From Bradyrhizobium sp. BTAi1 (lineage in GTDB: Bacteria; Pseudomonadota; Alphaproteobacteria; Rhizobiales; Xanthobacteraceae): a stretch of 64,000 nucleotides of DNA. Position numbers and translations under genes: made by a program. Shown in pieces: positions 61,193-64,000 of this stretch (its first letter is position 1; every line of letters starts with the position of its first letter). The stretch lies in contig NC_009485.1 of the NCBI RefSeq assembly GCF_000015165.1, forward strand, positions 6,591,501 through 6,655,500. The letters are read 5' to 3'. The notes beneath the pieces are model-generated. The model was not told the DNA's origin and made no database searches. It was given only the letters and a program-made list of their open reading frames with translations.

Positions 61193-62122
61193 TCACCTCC
61201 GCCGCTTACGTCCCTGCCCCACATTGGCCTGTTTGCGCAGGCCCTCTGCGGCGCTGCCCACGATCTCTGAAATGTGCAGCAACTGCTTGGCCAGCGGGCT
61301 GGTCTTGCGCCAGACCATGCCGATGGTTCGCGAGGGCTGCGGCTCGGCAAAGCGCGCCAGCGATACCGCGGCCGAGCGCGTCTCGACGCCGACCGCCATC
61401 TCCGGGATCAAGGTCACCCCCATGCCGGCGCCGACCATCTGCACCAGTGTCGAGAGCGAGGACGCATCGAGCATCTCGCGCGGCGCCTGCATATTGCAGA
61501 ATGACAGCGCCTGGTCGCGGAAGCAGTGCCCCTCCTCCAGCAGCAACAGTCGCATCTCACGCAGGCTCTCGCTGCTCGGCACCGGCGCGCCTTCAAACTC
61601 GGGCGGCCGCACCAGCAGAAAATTCTCCGCAAACAGCGCGACCTCGGTCAGTGACGGCTCGGACACCGGAAGCGCGAGAATGGCGGCATCGAGCCGCCCC
61701 TCCAACAGCTCTTCGAGCAGGGTCGGCGTCTTCGATTCCCGCACATGAATGTCGATCTCAGGTTGCTTGCGCATCAGGCTCCCGATCACCCGCGGCAGCA
61801 GATAGGGCGCGACTGTCGGGATGATGCCGAGGCGGAGTCGGCCGATCAACTTATCGCGAGACGCGCGGGCGAAATCGCCGAGCTCGTCGACCGAGCGCAA
61901 AATCTCGCGCACGCGCTCCGCGAGTTGCTCGCCAAAACGCGTCAGCACCACCTGCCGCGCATTGCGCTCGAGCAGGACGCCGCCCAGCGCGTCCTCCATC
62001 TCCTTGATTTGCATCGACAACGCCGGCTGCGAGATCGAGCAGGCTTCGGCCGCGCGGCCGAAATGGCCGAGACGCGCCAGCGCATCGAAATAACGGAGCT
62101 GTCGCATCGTCAAATGTATCAT
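61193..62122 (-). CDS. oxyR: Peroxide-sensing LysR-type regulator OxyR
   Basis: 309 residues. N-terminal helix-turn-helix (LRYFDALARLGHFGRAAEAC, SISQPALSMQIKEMEDALGG). The redox cysteines are Cys200 and Cys209 in EEGHCFRDQALSFCN, matching the disulfide pair of OxyR. It activates peroxide-defence genes when oxidised; katG is divergently transcribed 114 bp away and is the expected target. The C-terminal tail is basic. Confidence 0.93.
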   Translation of the reverse strand: MIHLTMRQLRYFDALARLGHFGRAAEACSISQPALSMQIKEMEDALGGVLLERNARQVVLTRFGEQLAERVREILRSVDELGDFARASRDKLIGRLRLGIIPTVAPYLLPRVIGSLMRKQPEIDIHVRESKTPTLLEELLEGRLDAAILALPVSEPSLTEVALFAENFLLVRPPEFEGAPVPSSESLREMRLLLLEEGHCFRDQALSFCNMQAPREMLDASSLSTLVQMVGAGMGVTLIPEMAVGVETRSAAVSLARFAEPQPSRTIGMVWRKTSPLAKQLLHISEIVGSAAEGLRKQANVGQGRKRRR

Positions 62123-62236
62123 CAGATTATCTTATCGTGACAATCACCAAAGTCAATTTCCCCTGATCGATCTCACCGCGTAGGGTCCGGCCGCGCCCGT
62201 AGGGGGAAACCATGCCGATCAGGTCAGGAGGCAAAA
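62123..62236. promoter_or_regulatory. oxyR-katG divergent promoter
   Basis: 114 bp with an AT-rich partly symmetric segment (ATCAGATTATCTTATCGTGA, about 62122-62141) next to the oxyR start, plausible as an OxyR site. AGGAGG precedes katG by about 6 bp. Confidence 0.5.

Positions 62237-64000
<1,764 letters not shown>

Overview
The window looks like a chromosome segment of a Bradyrhizobium-like alphaproteobacterium (Nitrobacteraceae). This is inferred from uniformly high GC, a kdp operon running F-A-B-C-D-E, a divergent Ku/LigD end-joining pair, a DUF6496 basic protein, an oxyR/katG pair and dispersed palindromic repeats (about 4.67-5.05 kb and 9.53-9.61 kb) of the kind common in that group. 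No rRNA and no CRISPR array were seen. There is one tRNA.

Backbone, left arm (1-23.6 kb). A LigD gene runs off the left edge and faces a Ku gene. Next come an IS1111/IS110-type insertion sequence, a repeat-rich stretch, the minus-strand kdp potassium operon (with a 27-residue membrane peptide before kdpF), three small uncharacterised genes, a DapA-like protein that lacks the Schiff-base lysine, and an oxalate/formate-antiporter MFS gene with a perfect FNR/FixK box and a strong terminator. TusA, MobB, MobA, a small CDF-like transporter and two periplasmic binding proteins (LivJ-like and TctC-like) follow. MobA/MobB supply the guanine-dinucleotide molybdenum cofactor.

Genomic island (23,687-46,897, about 23.2 kb). 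It sits at the 3' end of a CAU-anticodon tRNA. A 15-bp copy of the tRNA 3' end recurs at the far boundary, next to a tandem TTTGTTGGTA repeat also present beside the integrase. Cargo: a P4-type integrase; a formate-dehydrogenase-like molybdoenzyme in one operon with a PhnC/PhnE/PhnD-type transporter (its phnD truncated); a sulfonate/nitrate-type ABC transporter; an IS66 element; a second phn-type transporter whose operon starts with a PhyH-type Fe(II)/2-oxoglutarate dioxygenase; a divergent PhnF-like GntR regulator; and a Ti-plasmid-type mobilisation module (traD, traC, oriT, traA) with AlpA-type regulators and a broken serine recombinase. The layout resembles the known hypophosphite/phosphite loci (dioxygenase plus transporter; transporter plus dehydrogenase), but the molybdoenzyme occupies the place where PtxD would be expected. 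Its active site has Cys-Ala instead of the Cys-His of true formate dehydrogenases. This is the strongest candidate for an undescribed system here.

Backbone, right arm (46.9-64 kb). A LysE exporter, a LuxR-type regulator and a hybrid histidine kinase/NarL-type regulator pair come first. A second unusual cluster follows: an M15-like cell-wall hydrolase, a 931-residue lysozyme/L,D-transpeptidase-like/peptidoglycan-binding protein and a 952-residue protein carrying both a subtilisin (S8) and a trypsin-like (S1) catalytic triad. None has an obvious signal peptide. The window ends with a small unknown gene, a Gly/Tyr-rich secreted protein, oxyR and a katG gene cut by the right edge.

All functional names come from reading motifs and remembered family features; no database search was run.
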